NCBI GenBank assembly: GCA_944364075.1
Contig: CALVVZ010000008.1
Coordinates: 1 to 36,067 of the forward strand
Reading direction: 5' to 3'
DNA length: 36,067 nt
Source of the DNA: an uncultured Clostridia bacterium
Lineage (GTDB): Bacteria > Bacillota > Clostridia > Christensenellales > Aristaeellaceae
Positions 24,182 to 32,833 of the stretch are shown here, piece by piece (position 1 is the stretch's first letter; each line of letters opens with the position of its first letter). The position numbers were made by a program, and so were the translations under genes. The notes beneath the pieces are model-generated. The model ran no database searches and had not been told where the DNA came from. It saw only the letters and a list, made by a program, of their open reading frames with translations.

Positions 24182-24193
24182 TTATTCCCACTC
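24182..24193. repeat. Right copy of guaA-end sequence (candidate attR core)
   Basis: TTATTCCCACTC is the complement of the last guaA codons plus the TAA stop; an 11-of-12 match recurs at 12985-12996. The integration would leave GuaA's C-terminus unchanged. Confidence 0.65.
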
Positions 24194-25168
24194 TATCGTT
24201 CCAACAGGCTTGGGCGTAAGATCGTAAACCACGCGATTTACGCCTTTCACCTCGGTAATAATGCGCTTGGTAATGCGGTTAAGCAATGCATATGGGATTT
24301 CTTCAATGGTTGCAGTCATGGCATCCGCGGTGTTCACCGCACGGATGATTACAGGCCACTCAAAGCTTCGTGTATTGTTTCGTACACCAACAGACTTGAA
24401 GTCCGGCACAGCGGTGAAATACTGCCACACTTTGCCTTCCAGGCCATACTTAGCAAATTCTTCCCGCAAAATCGCATCGCTTTCCCGCACGGCCTCCAGA
24501 CGGTCGCGCGTAATGGCGCCCAAGCAACGAACGCCCAAGCCCGGACCAGGGAATGGCTGACGATACACCATGTTGTCCGGCAAACCCAGCGTATGCCCAA
24601 CCATGCGTACCTCATCTTTGTACAGAAGGCGCAACGGTTCTACCAGCTCAAATTTCATATCATCAGGCAGACCACCCACATTATGATGCGCCTTTACCCC
24701 GCCGCTTTCGATGATATCGGGATATATCGTGCCTTGGGCCAGAAACCGAATGCCTTCCTGCTTGCGTGCCACTTCCTCAAACACGCGGATAAATTCACCA
24801 CCTATGATTTTCCGCTTTTGCTCGGGATCAGAAACGTCCTGGAGCTTGGTCAGGAAACGATCAATGGCATCCACGTATATCAGATTGGCACTCATCTGAT
24901 GACGGAATACCTCCACAACTTGCTCAGGCTCTCCCTTGCGCAGCAAGCCATGATTCACATGCACGCAGACAAGCTGCTTTCCAATCGCCTTGATCAACAG
25001 CGCGGCTACGACGGACGAATCCACACCGCCGGACAGCGCCAGCAATACTTTGTTATTCCCAATCTGCGCACGCAGTGCGTAAAGCTGCTCATCAATAAAT
25101 GCTTGAGCGAGTTCAGGCGTAGATATACGCGCCATGGAATCCGGGCGAACCATAGGCAATCCTGTCAT
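24182..25168 (-). CDS. guaA: GMP synthase, ATP-pyrophosphatase subunit only (no glutaminase domain)
   Basis: 328 residues covering just the C-terminal two-thirds of a normal GuaA (about 510-525 residues): P-loop SGGVDSS (46-52), HVNHGLLRKGE, AQGTIYPDIIESGG, the dimerisation domain with FPGPGLGVRCLG, and the terminal KPVGTIEWE. The enzyme converts XMP to GMP using ATP and ammonia. ATG 25168 was chosen because GGAGG lies nine bases upstream; upstream in-frame sequence shows no amidotransferase homology and the promoter leaves no room for one. Ammonia must come from a separate GuaAa-like glutaminase elsewhere or from free ammonium. Its 3' end is the insertion site of the element. Confidence 0.93.
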   Translation of the reverse strand: MTGLPMVRPDSMARISTPELAQAFIDEQLYALRAQIGNNKVLLALSGGVDSSVVAALLIKAIGKQLVCVHVNHGLLRKGEPEQVVEVFRHQMSANLIYVDAIDRFLTKLQDVSDPEQKRKIIGGEFIRVFEEVARKQEGIRFLAQGTIYPDIIESGGVKAHHNVGGLPDDMKFELVEPLRLLYKDEVRMVGHTLGLPDNMVYRQPFPGPGLGVRCLGAITRDRLEAVRESDAILREEFAKYGLEGKVWQYFTAVPDFKSVGVRNNTRSFEWPVIIRAVNTADAMTATIEEIPYALLNRITKRIITEVKGVNRVVYDLTPKPVGTIEWE

Positions 25169-25265
25169 CGTTGCTACCTCCGTAACGCTTTGTAATGCTG
25201 TATCTTGGCACGGGCATTGTCCCAAAGCTACTGCATGTCCCCCATCAGGCATCCTCCGATAAAGA

Positions 25266-25308
25266 AGTATATCACTTTTGCAAGGCATCTGCAATCCTAA
25301 TATAGGAT
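25266..25308 (-). promoter_or_regulatory. guaA promoter with adjacent palindrome
   Basis: TTGCAG (25289-25294), 17 bases, TATACT (25266-25271) on the minus strand. The inverted repeat ATCCTA-ATA-TAGGAT (25294-25308) touches the -35 box and could be an operator. I looked for a guanine riboswitch in the roughly 90-base leader and found no conserved core. Confidence 0.6.
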
Positions 25309-25344
25309 CACGCAAACGTTGATTTCAAAGCAGCGTTTCCGTCT

Positions 25345-27120
25345 TTATCCTTCTGTAACCGTTTCCATGCAGGTCACAAAAGATTGTTGGATGCCATCTA
25401 TTATGCCTCGATCCGTAATCACTAATCCTGGCACAACCGGAAGCGCGTAAATAGCAATGTCAAGAAGTGAAAAAGGTTTGCGGCAAAGAGAACGCATCGC
25501 CGACTCCACACGCTCCACCTGTGGAACTACTGCGGCACAAGGCTCCAGGCTCATGAGACCGCCCACTGGCAAGGGAAGCAAAGCAAAGCATGCGCCATTT
25601 CGAGCCGCACACATCCCGCCGCCTGTTTTCTCCAATTGTCGCAGGCAGGCCAAGGCGCTGGCAGCGTCCCGGTAAACCATAGTCAGGTTATGGCTGTCAT
25701 GAGAAACTGTGGAAGCAATAGCGCCTTCCCGTAAACCAAAGTCACGAGTAATGGCAATGGTTTTACCACCCGTTCCGTAGCGATTGAGCACAGCCACATA
25801 GCTTAGCTCTGGATGCCCTTCCAATGAAACATGCCCATCCTGTACCGGAAGCTCCATCCATTCCCGTACAGCCTGTGCGCCGCGACTGAGTAATAGTACC
25901 CGCACGCGGTGACAGCCAACAGGCACAGCAGGGAGCAAATCCGACATACAAGTGACGCCGGTTATATGCATGGTGTTATCCGGTGTGAACAAACATTGGT
26001 CAGAACCGTCCTCCAGCAGATAAACCCCTTCCTGAGCAGCCAGCTTGCCATGCACAAACACTGCATAAGGGCGCGTCCCATCCAGATGATCCAGTAACTG
26101 CATATCCGCCAGGTATCCAGGGGCAATGGCGCCCAGGTCAGTCAGCCCGTATTCCCGAGCTGCATTCAGGGTAGCCAGCTTGTATGCCTGCAGCGGTGGC
26201 ATACCGCCTTGGATGAGCCGAGCAACGGTGGCGTTTACATGACCTTTGTCCATCAGATCTTTGGCATGTACATCGTCCGTACAAATGGACACCTGATCCA
26301 GCCATTCCATACCCGAAAGGCCCTTTGTCAACGTTTCCAGTCTGTCCACAATGGAACTGGCCCGGAGATTGATATGCATCCCACAGCGTAGCTTCTCCCG
26401 CACTTCCGATGCTGAACCACTTTCATGGTCTGATATGGGGCCTCCTGCCCGATAAGCGGCCAGTACGGCGCCGGTAGCGCCGGGCGCATGTCCCTGCAGG
26501 TAAACATTCCGACGAATACCTTCTGCAGCAATGGCGTTGATGCGCGCTTCACCGTTAACCAGCCCCAGATAATCCATCATTTCCGCTACGCCAATCACGC
26601 CGGGCATATCCAGTAGCTCGACAACATCCTCAGCGCTAAACGATGCGCCGGCGCTTTCCAGAGCAGGCACCGCAGGTACGCAGGAAGGGGCAAGCACATA
26701 TTGCCGCAATCCAGCTTTGCGCGCGTTTTCAAGCATGAACGCCACGCCTTTCCGGCCAGCTACATTTGCCATCTCATGAGGGTCCGTACAAATGGTGGTG
26801 GTACCCCATGGAAGAATAGCCCGTGCGGCCCATTGTGGGATAAGCATGGTGCTCTCCACATGAACATGGGTGTCAATGAATCCAGGGACTAGGTAGCGCC
26901 CACCGCCGTTATAGCAATGCTTCGACGGCAAGGCTGCAGGTTCGCCTTTTTCCCGAACGCGCGCCACCGCTCCATCCAGGATGTCCACCTCCGCAGGGTA
27001 GATTTCTCCGGTAAGCATATTCGCCAAGCGAACGTTTACGATGGAAAGATCGCAAGGTATCCGTCCGGCAGCAGCTTCCACGAGTCGCCTGCGGTCCTTA
27101 ATTTCACATGGGCGCGACAT
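25345..27120 (-). CDS. ade: Adenine deaminase
   Basis: 591 residues, normal for Ade of the amidohydrolase superfamily, which converts adenine to hypoxanthine and ammonia. Metal-binding motif GFIDTHVHVES (80-90) with His85 and His87, TDPHEMANVAG, then GHAPG, SDHES, ICTDDVHAKDL and the C-terminal SHDSHNLTMVYRD typical of this family. AGGAGGGAGG lies before ATG 27120. The gene follows the NADAR gene by 22 bases and is probably the last gene of the long salvage cluster; guaA downstream has its own promoter. Confidence 0.96.
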   Translation of the reverse strand: MSRPCEIKDRRRLVEAAAGRIPCDLSIVNVRLANMLTGEIYPAEVDILDGAVARVREKGEPAALPSKHCYNGGGRYLVPGFIDTHVHVESTMLIPQWAARAILPWGTTTICTDPHEMANVAGRKGVAFMLENARKAGLRQYVLAPSCVPAVPALESAGASFSAEDVVELLDMPGVIGVAEMMDYLGLVNGEARINAIAAEGIRRNVYLQGHAPGATGAVLAAYRAGGPISDHESGSASEVREKLRCGMHINLRASSIVDRLETLTKGLSGMEWLDQVSICTDDVHAKDLMDKGHVNATVARLIQGGMPPLQAYKLATLNAAREYGLTDLGAIAPGYLADMQLLDHLDGTRPYAVFVHGKLAAQEGVYLLEDGSDQCLFTPDNTMHITGVTCMSDLLPAVPVGCHRVRVLLLSRGAQAVREWMELPVQDGHVSLEGHPELSYVAVLNRYGTGGKTIAITRDFGLREGAIASTVSHDSHNLTMVYRDAASALACLRQLEKTGGGMCAARNGACFALLPLPVGGLMSLEPCAAVVPQVERVESAMRSLCRKPFSLLDIAIYALPVVPGLVITDRGIIDGIQQSFVTCMETVTEG

Positions 27121-27142
27121 GCAGCTTACCTCCCTCCTGAAT

Positions 27143-27601
27143 TCAAATCATACCCTTTTGGCGGAAGTATCCCAACTCTTCCCGCAAGGCCATGAGCAGT
27201 TTACCCAGCATGGACAATCCGGTACCTCTTTCACCGATGCCCCAGTAGTAGTCTTCCATGGAATTTTCATGCAGCACTTGGTCACCTGTTCCCAGCAGCA
27301 ACTCCAGTAAATCAGGATTCTGGGTAAACTTTGCAAAGAGCGCTCTGCGCATGGCCATCAGCTTCCAGGTATCCCAGTCAGGACGATAAACGCATTCGCT
27401 ACTGTTGCCCAGCGCTTTTGCCTCCGCCGGAGTAGCCGCGTCGTGAATGCGGCGCTGATAATCAACATCCAGGGTTTTTTGCGCCTGATAGTAGTGCTCC
27501 ACCGCAGGCCAGGTCACGCCGTCAATGATCATATCCCGCACATAGTAGTTGCACAGCTCCCCATAGGGTTCCCACTCGTTGTAGAACTTCAGTTCTTTCA
27601 T
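27143..27601 (-). CDS. NADAR (YbiA-like) family protein
   Basis: 152 residues. Motifs of the NADAR fold: FYNEWEPYGELCNYYVRDMI at the N-terminus, WPAVEHYYQAQK (31-42), and DYYWGIGERGTGLSMLGKLLMALREEL near the C-terminus. Characterised members are N-glycosidases acting on riboflavin-pathway intermediates or removing ADP-ribose from guanine. ATG 27601 is taken because GGAG lies about 11 bases before it; a GTG at 27622 is the alternative. Placement directly before ade and downstream of a LOG-type phosphoribohydrolase suggests handling of N-glycosidic nucleotides. Confidence 0.9.
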   Translation of the reverse strand: MKELKFYNEWEPYGELCNYYVRDMIIDGVTWPAVEHYYQAQKTLDVDYQRRIHDAATPAEAKALGNSSECVYRPDWDTWKLMAMRRALFAKFTQNPDLLELLLGTGDQVLHENSMEDYYWGIGERGTGLSMLGKLLMALREELGYFRQKGMI

Positions 27602-27643
27602 GCTGTGTTCGTCTCCTTCCACCGCAAAGCTGCGGACAGATTT

Positions 27644-28633
27644 TTACATGGAAATGCAATAGGCCCCCGCCACATAGCAGGCAAAGCTGGCGAATTGGTA
27701 TACATACGCGCATGCCGGCGCACCTTTGAATTCGCCGTACCACAGCCCCCATAGCTGCGTCCACAGTCCGCTAGTCAACCCCAAAGGATAGCTCACGGCT
27801 GCGCTCAAACCACGGGTGGCAAAGGAGTGGATGATGTTCCCCCCATAATGGCAAAAGCCGGAAAAAAGCGACCATTTATGAATGGAAAAAGGCGCCTGCC
27901 AAATACAATGCCACTGCCGGCGCTTGGTCAGTACTGTGCCGCAGGTAAGCAGTACGCCCAGGAATGCGCCCGTACATAGCAGCGACATGAAAGGCAGTAC
28001 CTGCAATCCCACAGGCTGAGTGATGGTCTCCAGGCCATAGGACATAGCTGCATCATAGCTTACCGTAAGCACAGCGGAAAGCACCGTCAACCCGACCACA
28101 GTGGACAGCGCCGCCGATTTTTTCACGCCTTGCGCCTCCTGTCCCCGAGCTCTGGCACGGTCTGCCAAGTAAACCAAAAACGCCGCCGCCAGCAGGAACA
28201 ACACCGTCAGGATGATCTTTGTGTCCGTAAGGGTTTCCGGCCGGCCGCCCACAAAGAGCGTCACCACAACGCCCGCAATCAACGTCACGGATTGCAGCAG
28301 CGGCTGGGAAAGCGCCAAGCCCACCCGCTCCATCACCTTGAGGGAAACCCATAGTCCTGCTGCATACAGCATACCGCCCAACAGCGTACATACGATTTTC
28401 CACGGGAATTGCGCGCCGACCGACATGATGTTTTCCCATACGGCCCGCCCCTCCAGAAGGAAACTCACACCCCAGACAAAAACCAGGGAAAAGGCAAACA
28501 TAACCACATAAAAGGCTTCGATGGGATAATCTTTCAGGTATTTCAGGGAAATAAACCAGGTTCCCCACATAATGGCGGCAGTCAATGCCACCAGTACCGC
28601 GGGAAAATCGGTGAGATTGTTCAGCAGGTTCAT
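27644..28633 (-). CDS. DMT-superfamily (GRP/RhaT-like) permease
   Basis: 329 residues with about ten hydrophobic segments and a short basic cytoplasmic loop (RARARGQEAQGVKK) in the middle, giving a 5+5 layout. The N-terminal MWGTWFISLKYLKDYPIEAFYVVMFAFSL resembles GRP/RhaT-type sugar permeases rather than EamA proteins; substrate unassigned. AAAAAAGGAG precedes ATG 28633, 19 bases after the SIS gene. The longer frame to 28774 overlaps the SIS gene and is rejected. Export or import of the same compound handled by the ABC system is an inference. Confidence 0.85.
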   Translation of the reverse strand: MNLLNNLTDFPAVLVALTAAIMWGTWFISLKYLKDYPIEAFYVVMFAFSLVFVWGVSFLLEGRAVWENIMSVGAQFPWKIVCTLLGGMLYAAGLWVSLKVMERVGLALSQPLLQSVTLIAGVVVTLFVGGRPETLTDTKIILTVLFLLAAAFLVYLADRARARGQEAQGVKKSAALSTVVGLTVLSAVLTVSYDAAMSYGLETITQPVGLQVLPFMSLLCTGAFLGVLLTCGTVLTKRRQWHCIWQAPFSIHKWSLFSGFCHYGGNIIHSFATRGLSAAVSYPLGLTSGLWTQLWGLWYGEFKGAPACAYVYQFASFACYVAGAYCISM

Positions 28634-28652
28634 GGTTTCTCCTTTTTTCAGT

Positions 28653-29717
28653 TCAAAACAAGCTATAAGGCAAATCGCTGAGGAACATGGCCCGGCCCAG
28701 CTTGTCCCCCAAAGCGCGCGCCAGCAAAGTGCCGGGAATATATGCGTACAGCGGCTCCAGCGGGCCTGGCTCACGCAGGCCTAAAGACACGGATATGTCG
28801 CTGGCTTCGGAAAGCCCCTGATCCTCCAGGGCACATATGCTCAGTACCGGTCGGCCCGTTTTCCGCGCTACCGTAGCCGCCTTGATTGCCTGCTGGCAGG
28901 TTGACGCATCGCCGGCCAGCAGGATCATCGGCGCCGTCAAAGGATAGGTCATGCTTTCCACATGACACCACTCTTCCAGTTCCTGGGCCACTCCCAGCAC
29001 GCCGCAGCCTTCCGCCAGCTTGGCCACAATAAACTGCGCACACCCCAGCAAGCCATCGCAGCCCAATACCATGGCATGGGGCCAGTCCCACCGGGCAGCC
29101 TGCACAACCGCCTGACGGCTACGGGCAATGGTTTGCGCAAGTCCCTGGGCGCTTTCGCTAATCCACGCGCGAAGGCAGTCCAGCCTATCTTCCGCGGTAC
29201 TCATGCGCCCGGCCAGCGCCAGCAGCGCGCACAGGGAGGCCGCATAGGTGCGAATGCCCGGGGAACGTCCCTGCTCACGAATGACCGCAGGGAGAACGCC
29301 CTCGGCGCATTGGTCCATGGGAGAGCCTGTCCGCCCGGTCACGGAAAGCGTATGCGCCAACCCCCGCGCGGCAGTTTCCTTGAGAATGGATTGCGCCAGA
29401 CTCGAGGAACCGGAAGCCGATATGCAGACCACCAACGTGGCGTCCCGCTCCTCCGGACACATGCGCTGCATTTCCTTGGTAAAAAAGGTAAAAGCAGGCA
29501 CGGGACGATAATCCACGCAGGTCCACTGGGCAAACGCCTGCGCCGCGCTCAAGGCCGCATGATAGCTATCGCCGTTGCCTACGGCATAGATGCGCCGGAT
29601 GCCCTGGGGTAGCGCAATGTCCTTCGCCCTGCTCAGCAAGCATGGCAGTTCTTGGCCATACAGCTCAGGCAGCGTATCTATTTGCCGGTCAATCAATTCG
29701 GGGCTCATGGGTTGCAT
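28653..29717 (-). CDS. Double-SIS-domain phosphosugar isomerase/deglycase-like protein
   Basis: 354 residues with two SIS domains. The first shows RRIYAVGNGDSYHAALSAAQ (46-60 binding loop) and VVCISASGSSSLA (100-108 phosphate-binding Ser cluster); the second starts near 215 (MVLGCDGLLGCAQFIVAKLAEG) and has EEWCHVE, corresponding to the GlmS-like catalytic glutamate region. Related proteins are GlmS isomerase halves, AgaS and FrlB; there is no glutaminase domain. AAAGGA is nine bases before ATG 29717. In this cluster it likely converts an amino- or glycosyl-sugar phosphate; exact substrate unknown. Confidence 0.9.
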   Translation of the reverse strand: MQPMSPELIDRQIDTLPELYGQELPCLLSRAKDIALPQGIRRIYAVGNGDSYHAALSAAQAFAQWTCVDYRPVPAFTFFTKEMQRMCPEERDATLVVCISASGSSSLAQSILKETAARGLAHTLSVTGRTGSPMDQCAEGVLPAVIREQGRSPGIRTYAASLCALLALAGRMSTAEDRLDCLRAWISESAQGLAQTIARSRQAVVQAARWDWPHAMVLGCDGLLGCAQFIVAKLAEGCGVLGVAQELEEWCHVESMTYPLTAPMILLAGDASTCQQAIKAATVARKTGRPVLSICALEDQGLSEASDISVSLGLREPGPLEPLYAYIPGTLLARALGDKLGRAMFLSDLPYSLF

Positions 29718-29764
29718 GGGTCAGCATCCTTTCTTTGGTCGTGCATGTGTCAGTGCTTCGCATT

Positions 29765-30559
29765 TTACTCCAGTGAGCGAAAATTCTGCATATAAGCGCG
29801 CACAGCATTCTCGTCCACGGCGGCGCCCCAGCCTTTCTTTTCAAAGTAGCTCCCTACCAACGCCATATCGGCGTAGCGCATACGGCGGGCGACGTTTTCC
29901 GCGTTGGTGCCACCGCCCAGCACCACCGTAACGCCCATCTCTTTCAGCGCCTTGGTCATGCGCTCGTTCTTAGCTTCGTCCTTGTCCACAATTTCTACTG
30001 CGTCTGCACCGGCATAGGTAGCGAAATATGCCCGGGAGCACAAGTCCTTGATCTCATCCCCATTGCCCTTGAAATGATAGCCCTGAATCTCCGCGATCAT
30101 GGTCACATCCATGGCCTGAAGTTTACGGCGGTATTCCTGCACGGCCAAGGGATGCGCCTCCACCGTACCGTATGGTGAGTCGCTGGTGCCCACCAGCGCA
30201 GTACAGCGGATGAAATCAGCGCCGCAGACCTTGGCCACCGCCAGGGAGGGCGTGATGCAGTTCCACATCAGCTGCACGCCCACCAGGAACTCCGGCGCCA
30301 CCGCCTGCTTCACCGCCTGCACAATCAGGGTAATGGCCGCCACCCGGGCGTAATCCGTGTCGTCCTGATTGTCGTAGGCGCGGTCCACCGTTTGAATCAG
30401 GCAGCCGTGGGCGCCGCCGTGTTGTAGCGCCAGAGCATCCGTTACGGCCTTTTGGATATTCTCCTGCAGGGAATCCTCCCGGTAAAAGGGCGTCCCCGGC
30501 AGTGGCAGCAGATGCACCAGGCCGATGATGTATTTACGTCCCTTGGAAAAATCAATCAT
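29765..30559 (-). CDS. BtpA/SgcQ family TIM-barrel protein
   Basis: 264 residues. The N-terminal IIGLVHLLPLPGTPFY (11-26), ADFIRCTALVGTSDSPYGTVEA and the C-terminal VVLGGGTNAENVARRM..ADMALVGSYFEKKGW are the landmarks of BtpA/SgcQ, a TIM-barrel family whose E. coli member lies in a sugar operon (sgc) and whose reaction is not established. Its ATG overlaps the stop of the LOG gene (ATGA), with GGAGG upstream. Expected to act on a phosphorylated sugar or nucleoside produced by its neighbours. Confidence 0.92.
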   Translation of the reverse strand: MIDFSKGRKYIIGLVHLLPLPGTPFYREDSLQENIQKAVTDALALQHGGAHGCLIQTVDRAYDNQDDTDYARVAAITLIVQAVKQAVAPEFLVGVQLMWNCITPSLAVAKVCGADFIRCTALVGTSDSPYGTVEAHPLAVQEYRRKLQAMDVTMIAEIQGYHFKGNGDEIKDLCSRAYFATYAGADAVEIVDKDEAKNERMTKALKEMGVTVVLGGGTNAENVARRMRYADMALVGSYFEKKGWGAAVDENAVRAYMQNFRSLE

Positions 30560-31116
30560 TTCGCATGCTCCTCCCGGGGGTATTCATCCAGCATCCGCAG
30601 CAGCGTCTCCACGTCCTCGGCCACCAGCATTCGGGCATGGTCTGCATCTTTAAGGAAATTCTCCTCGTTGGCGCGCTTGCACTGGGCCAGGAAACCGTCG
30701 AAGTAGCCGTCCAGATTCAGGATGCCGAAGGGCTTGTTGACAATGCCCAGCTGCGCCAGCGAGAAAATTTCCGTCAGTTCGTCAAAGGTGCCGATGCCGC
30801 CAGGTAAGGCAATGGAAGCATCTCCAAGACGAATAAGCTCCACCTTTCTGTCCTGCATGGTTTCCGTCATAATGTGTTCATCCACATCCAGGGGGTACTT
30901 GCTGTTGGCGAAGCGCTTGACGTTTACGCCGATAACATAGCCGCCTTCCGCCTGCGCGCCTTTGGCCACCAGGCCCATCAGGCCTCTGGCACCGCCACCA
31001 TAAACCAGGCGACGCCCCTGGCGTGCGATGGTCCGGCCCACATGATCCGCCAACTGGTTGTATTTCTCCGGGCAGGTACTTGCGGAGCCACAGAACACGG
31101 TGATGGATTTCAGCAT
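30556..31116 (-). CDS. LOG-family nucleoside 5'-monophosphate phosphoribohydrolase
   Basis: 186 residues, normal for LOG (TIGR00730) proteins. VFCGSAS at the N-terminus, YGGGARGLMG (39-48), Arg90-Lys91, and PGGIGTFDELTE (105-116), the PGGxGTxxE signature that binds the phosphoribosyl group. Enzymes with this signature hydrolyse AMP or cytokinin riboside monophosphates to the base and ribose 5-phosphate. AAAGGAG is eight bases before ATG 31116; the start overlaps the PHP gene by seven bases. Together with ade, NADAR and guaA it points to purine nucleotide breakdown and salvage. Confidence 0.93.
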   Translation of the reverse strand: MLKSITVFCGSASTCPEKYNQLADHVGRTIARQGRRLVYGGGARGLMGLVAKGAQAEGGYVIGVNVKRFANSKYPLDVDEHIMTETMQDRKVELIRLGDASIALPGGIGTFDELTEIFSLAQLGIVNKPFGILNLDGYFDGFLAQCKRANEENFLKDADHARMLVAEDVETLLRMLDEYPREEHAK

Positions 31117-32615
31117 TGCGCGTTCTCCTTTCGTTCTAACCAAATGGGATTGGATATCAGCCGGGCGCTCTCATGGTCCCGGTACGCCAGGCCGTAAAAT
31201 TTCGGTGGGTCTACCGCCTCATGGTACTCTATGCGCACATAGGAGCTTCCTTGGGAGGAGATCCATTGTTCTGGCAAGGAAAAAGTATATGTATCATCGC
31301 CCGGTTGGTCATAATAAATCACATCCAGCAGCATGCCGTCCGCATAGAGAAACAGATTGCCGCGTGGATGGCCATACATCGTCAGAGTAAAGTCGGCAGT
31401 CTGGCCTTCCGCCAACGTCATCGTATCGCCCATATGCGCGGTAACGCCATGGCAATGGGCCGTGAACTCCATGCGCACGCCCTGAATACCCACATAAGCC
31501 CGTCCGCGCCGAAGCCCTTCCAGCAGATCATGCTGAGAAAGGGATTCCGCATAGATCCAGGTAAGCACCTGTCCCAGCTGCCAGGGTCCTTTCTGTGTGG
31601 GATGGTGTGAGTCGGAAGAACCCACGCCCGTCAGATGCAGTCCGCGCAGCAGGAATTGATCCCAATGCGTGGTGTACAGCATGGCAGTCTGCATTTCCGG
31701 AGTACACAAGACTTCGTATAAATCCGCCTTTTCCAGGGGGAATTCCCGGTATCGCCAGCCCATGATCCTGCTAAGAGCATGGTTAAGGCAAAACAAGCCG
31801 CCTTGAGCATGCGCCTGATCCGCAATGTGCTCCATCGTGGGCCGCTCAGCCAAGCCCAGAAAGGCGGTAATCTCCTCGTTGTTGTCCACCAGAGGGTTCT
31901 GCCACTGGGTCAGGCCATGCACGTTCGCATGACCATAATCGCCGGACACCTCCACGCTTTGCAGTAGCAACGGACGTTGGCCGTCGCTGATTTCCTGCAA
32001 ACGCAACCAATGAGACGCGGTGAAGTGATCTGTCAATGCCAGGAAGTCCAGCTTAAGCGCCTTGGCGGTGCGAATGACCTCTTCTACGGGGGTATAGCCG
32101 GTGCTCTCCGCCGAGTGCGTGTGCAACTCGCCGCAGTACCATCCCGCACGCCGGTCAGGGCATGCCTGCGAAAAGGGATGTTCACGCAGCGCTTGGACTA
32201 CCGTGGATTCCTGCTGAGTTTCCGGCGGCATATCCAGCGCCGGTTCCCAGGCAACGGTGACGGTTGCCTCCACATCCTCCAGCATGCGCCGCTTGTACAG
32301 CAACAATTTCCAGACACCTGACGGCAGCGCACCGGGAATACAGCCGTTGTCGGCGCTGGCGGGCATAATGGTATAAGTTGTGGACGCAGGACCCTTTGTG
32401 GCATTAGCCGCGCGCATCAGACGCACCTGCCCCAAAGAATCAAAGAGAATCAGAGGAACTTGCGCGCTGAGTCGAGTGTTCGTATCCATGGACAGTATGA
32501 TTTTTCCGCAGCCGTCCGGCAGCGCAAAGGGGTATCTATAATATCGGCAGGACTGGTGCTCGTCTGCTTGATGGTTTCGCAAATATAGTTTTTCTTGAAC
32601 CAGGGTGCGTACCAT
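31110..32615 (-). CDS. CehA/McbA-type metallohydrolase with PHP domain
   Basis: 501 residues. The first 155 residues form a beta-rich region (Ig-like); then the PHP domain: CGELHTHSAES (His165, His167), FLALTDHFTASHW (Asp196, His197), SVEVSGDYGHANVHG, LNHALS and GVGSSDSHHP, together a full set of metal ligands. The remainder (about 390-500) is again beta-rich. Family members hydrolyse phosphate or carbamate esters; no signal peptide is seen, so it acts in the cytoplasm. AAAGGAG is seven bases before ATG 32615. About 220 bases with a hairpin separate it from the solute-binding protein gene upstream. Confidence 0.88.
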   Translation of the reverse strand: MVRTLVQEKLYLRNHQADEHQSCRYYRYPFALPDGCGKIILSMDTNTRLSAQVPLILFDSLGQVRLMRAANATKGPASTTYTIMPASADNGCIPGALPSGVWKLLLYKRRMLEDVEATVTVAWEPALDMPPETQQESTVVQALREHPFSQACPDRRAGWYCGELHTHSAESTGYTPVEEVIRTAKALKLDFLALTDHFTASHWLRLQEISDGQRPLLLQSVEVSGDYGHANVHGLTQWQNPLVDNNEEITAFLGLAERPTMEHIADQAHAQGGLFCLNHALSRIMGWRYREFPLEKADLYEVLCTPEMQTAMLYTTHWDQFLLRGLHLTGVGSSDSHHPTQKGPWQLGQVLTWIYAESLSQHDLLEGLRRGRAYVGIQGVRMEFTAHCHGVTAHMGDTMTLAEGQTADFTLTMYGHPRGNLFLYADGMLLDVIYYDQPGDDTYTFSLPEQWISSQGSSYVRIEYHEAVDPPKFYGLAYRDHESARLISNPIWLERKENAQC

Positions 32616-32773
32616 AGCCTAGCTCCTTTATTTCTTTTGGCTCCAGAGAAAATGCCGTGGTTCGGCGTTACGCATGAAGCCCCGAAAAATGTACCCGTAC
32701 GGCGGGTGCAAGCGTATATTCAGGTCCGGGAGAAATGGCTTATACAGGCTCAAGCGTCCGCCACTTTTACGTT

Positions 32774-32810
32774 GGGGGCCAAGGGAAGCGTCGCCGCTCC
32801 CCTGGCCCCC
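32774..32810 (-). terminator. Hairpin after the solute-binding protein gene
   Basis: Stem GGGGGCC (32774-32780) with GGCCCCC (32804-32810), extended by AGGGAAGC/GCTCCCCT-type pairs around a short loop. No U-tract on the minus strand. Such stem-loops after binding-protein genes usually allow partial readthrough and stabilise the upstream message. The region 32616-32833 has no gene. Confidence 0.55.
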
Positions 32811-32833
32811 GATATTTTGCCAGGAGACAGGGA

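Larger units (their letters stand above)
12985..24193. mobile_element. Integrative element inserted at the guaA 3' end, carrying a restriction-modification cargo
   Basis: About 11.2 kb between two directly repeated copies of the guaA terminal sequence. Right part: repressor, xis, tyrosine integrase, MobC-like protein, RepA-like ATPase, small element protein and TnpV. Left part: controller, nuclease-methyltransferase fusion, HsdS, HEPN-like protein and a fic remnant. The cargo genes are visibly AT-richer than the flanking chromosome. No relaxase or conjugation genes are present, so it would be a mobilisable or non-autonomous element at most. An alternative is two nested elements, because TnpV and the terminator at 19657-19712 divide the two halves. 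Confidence 0.7.

Noticed and set aside
25169..25265. Guanine riboswitch in the guaA leader
   Set aside because: I searched the leader for the conserved three-way-junction core and loop-loop kissing sequences and saw neither.
27644..28774. Permease frame extended to 376 codons
   Set aside because: The extra 47 codons overlap the SIS gene in another frame; RBS supports ATG 28633.
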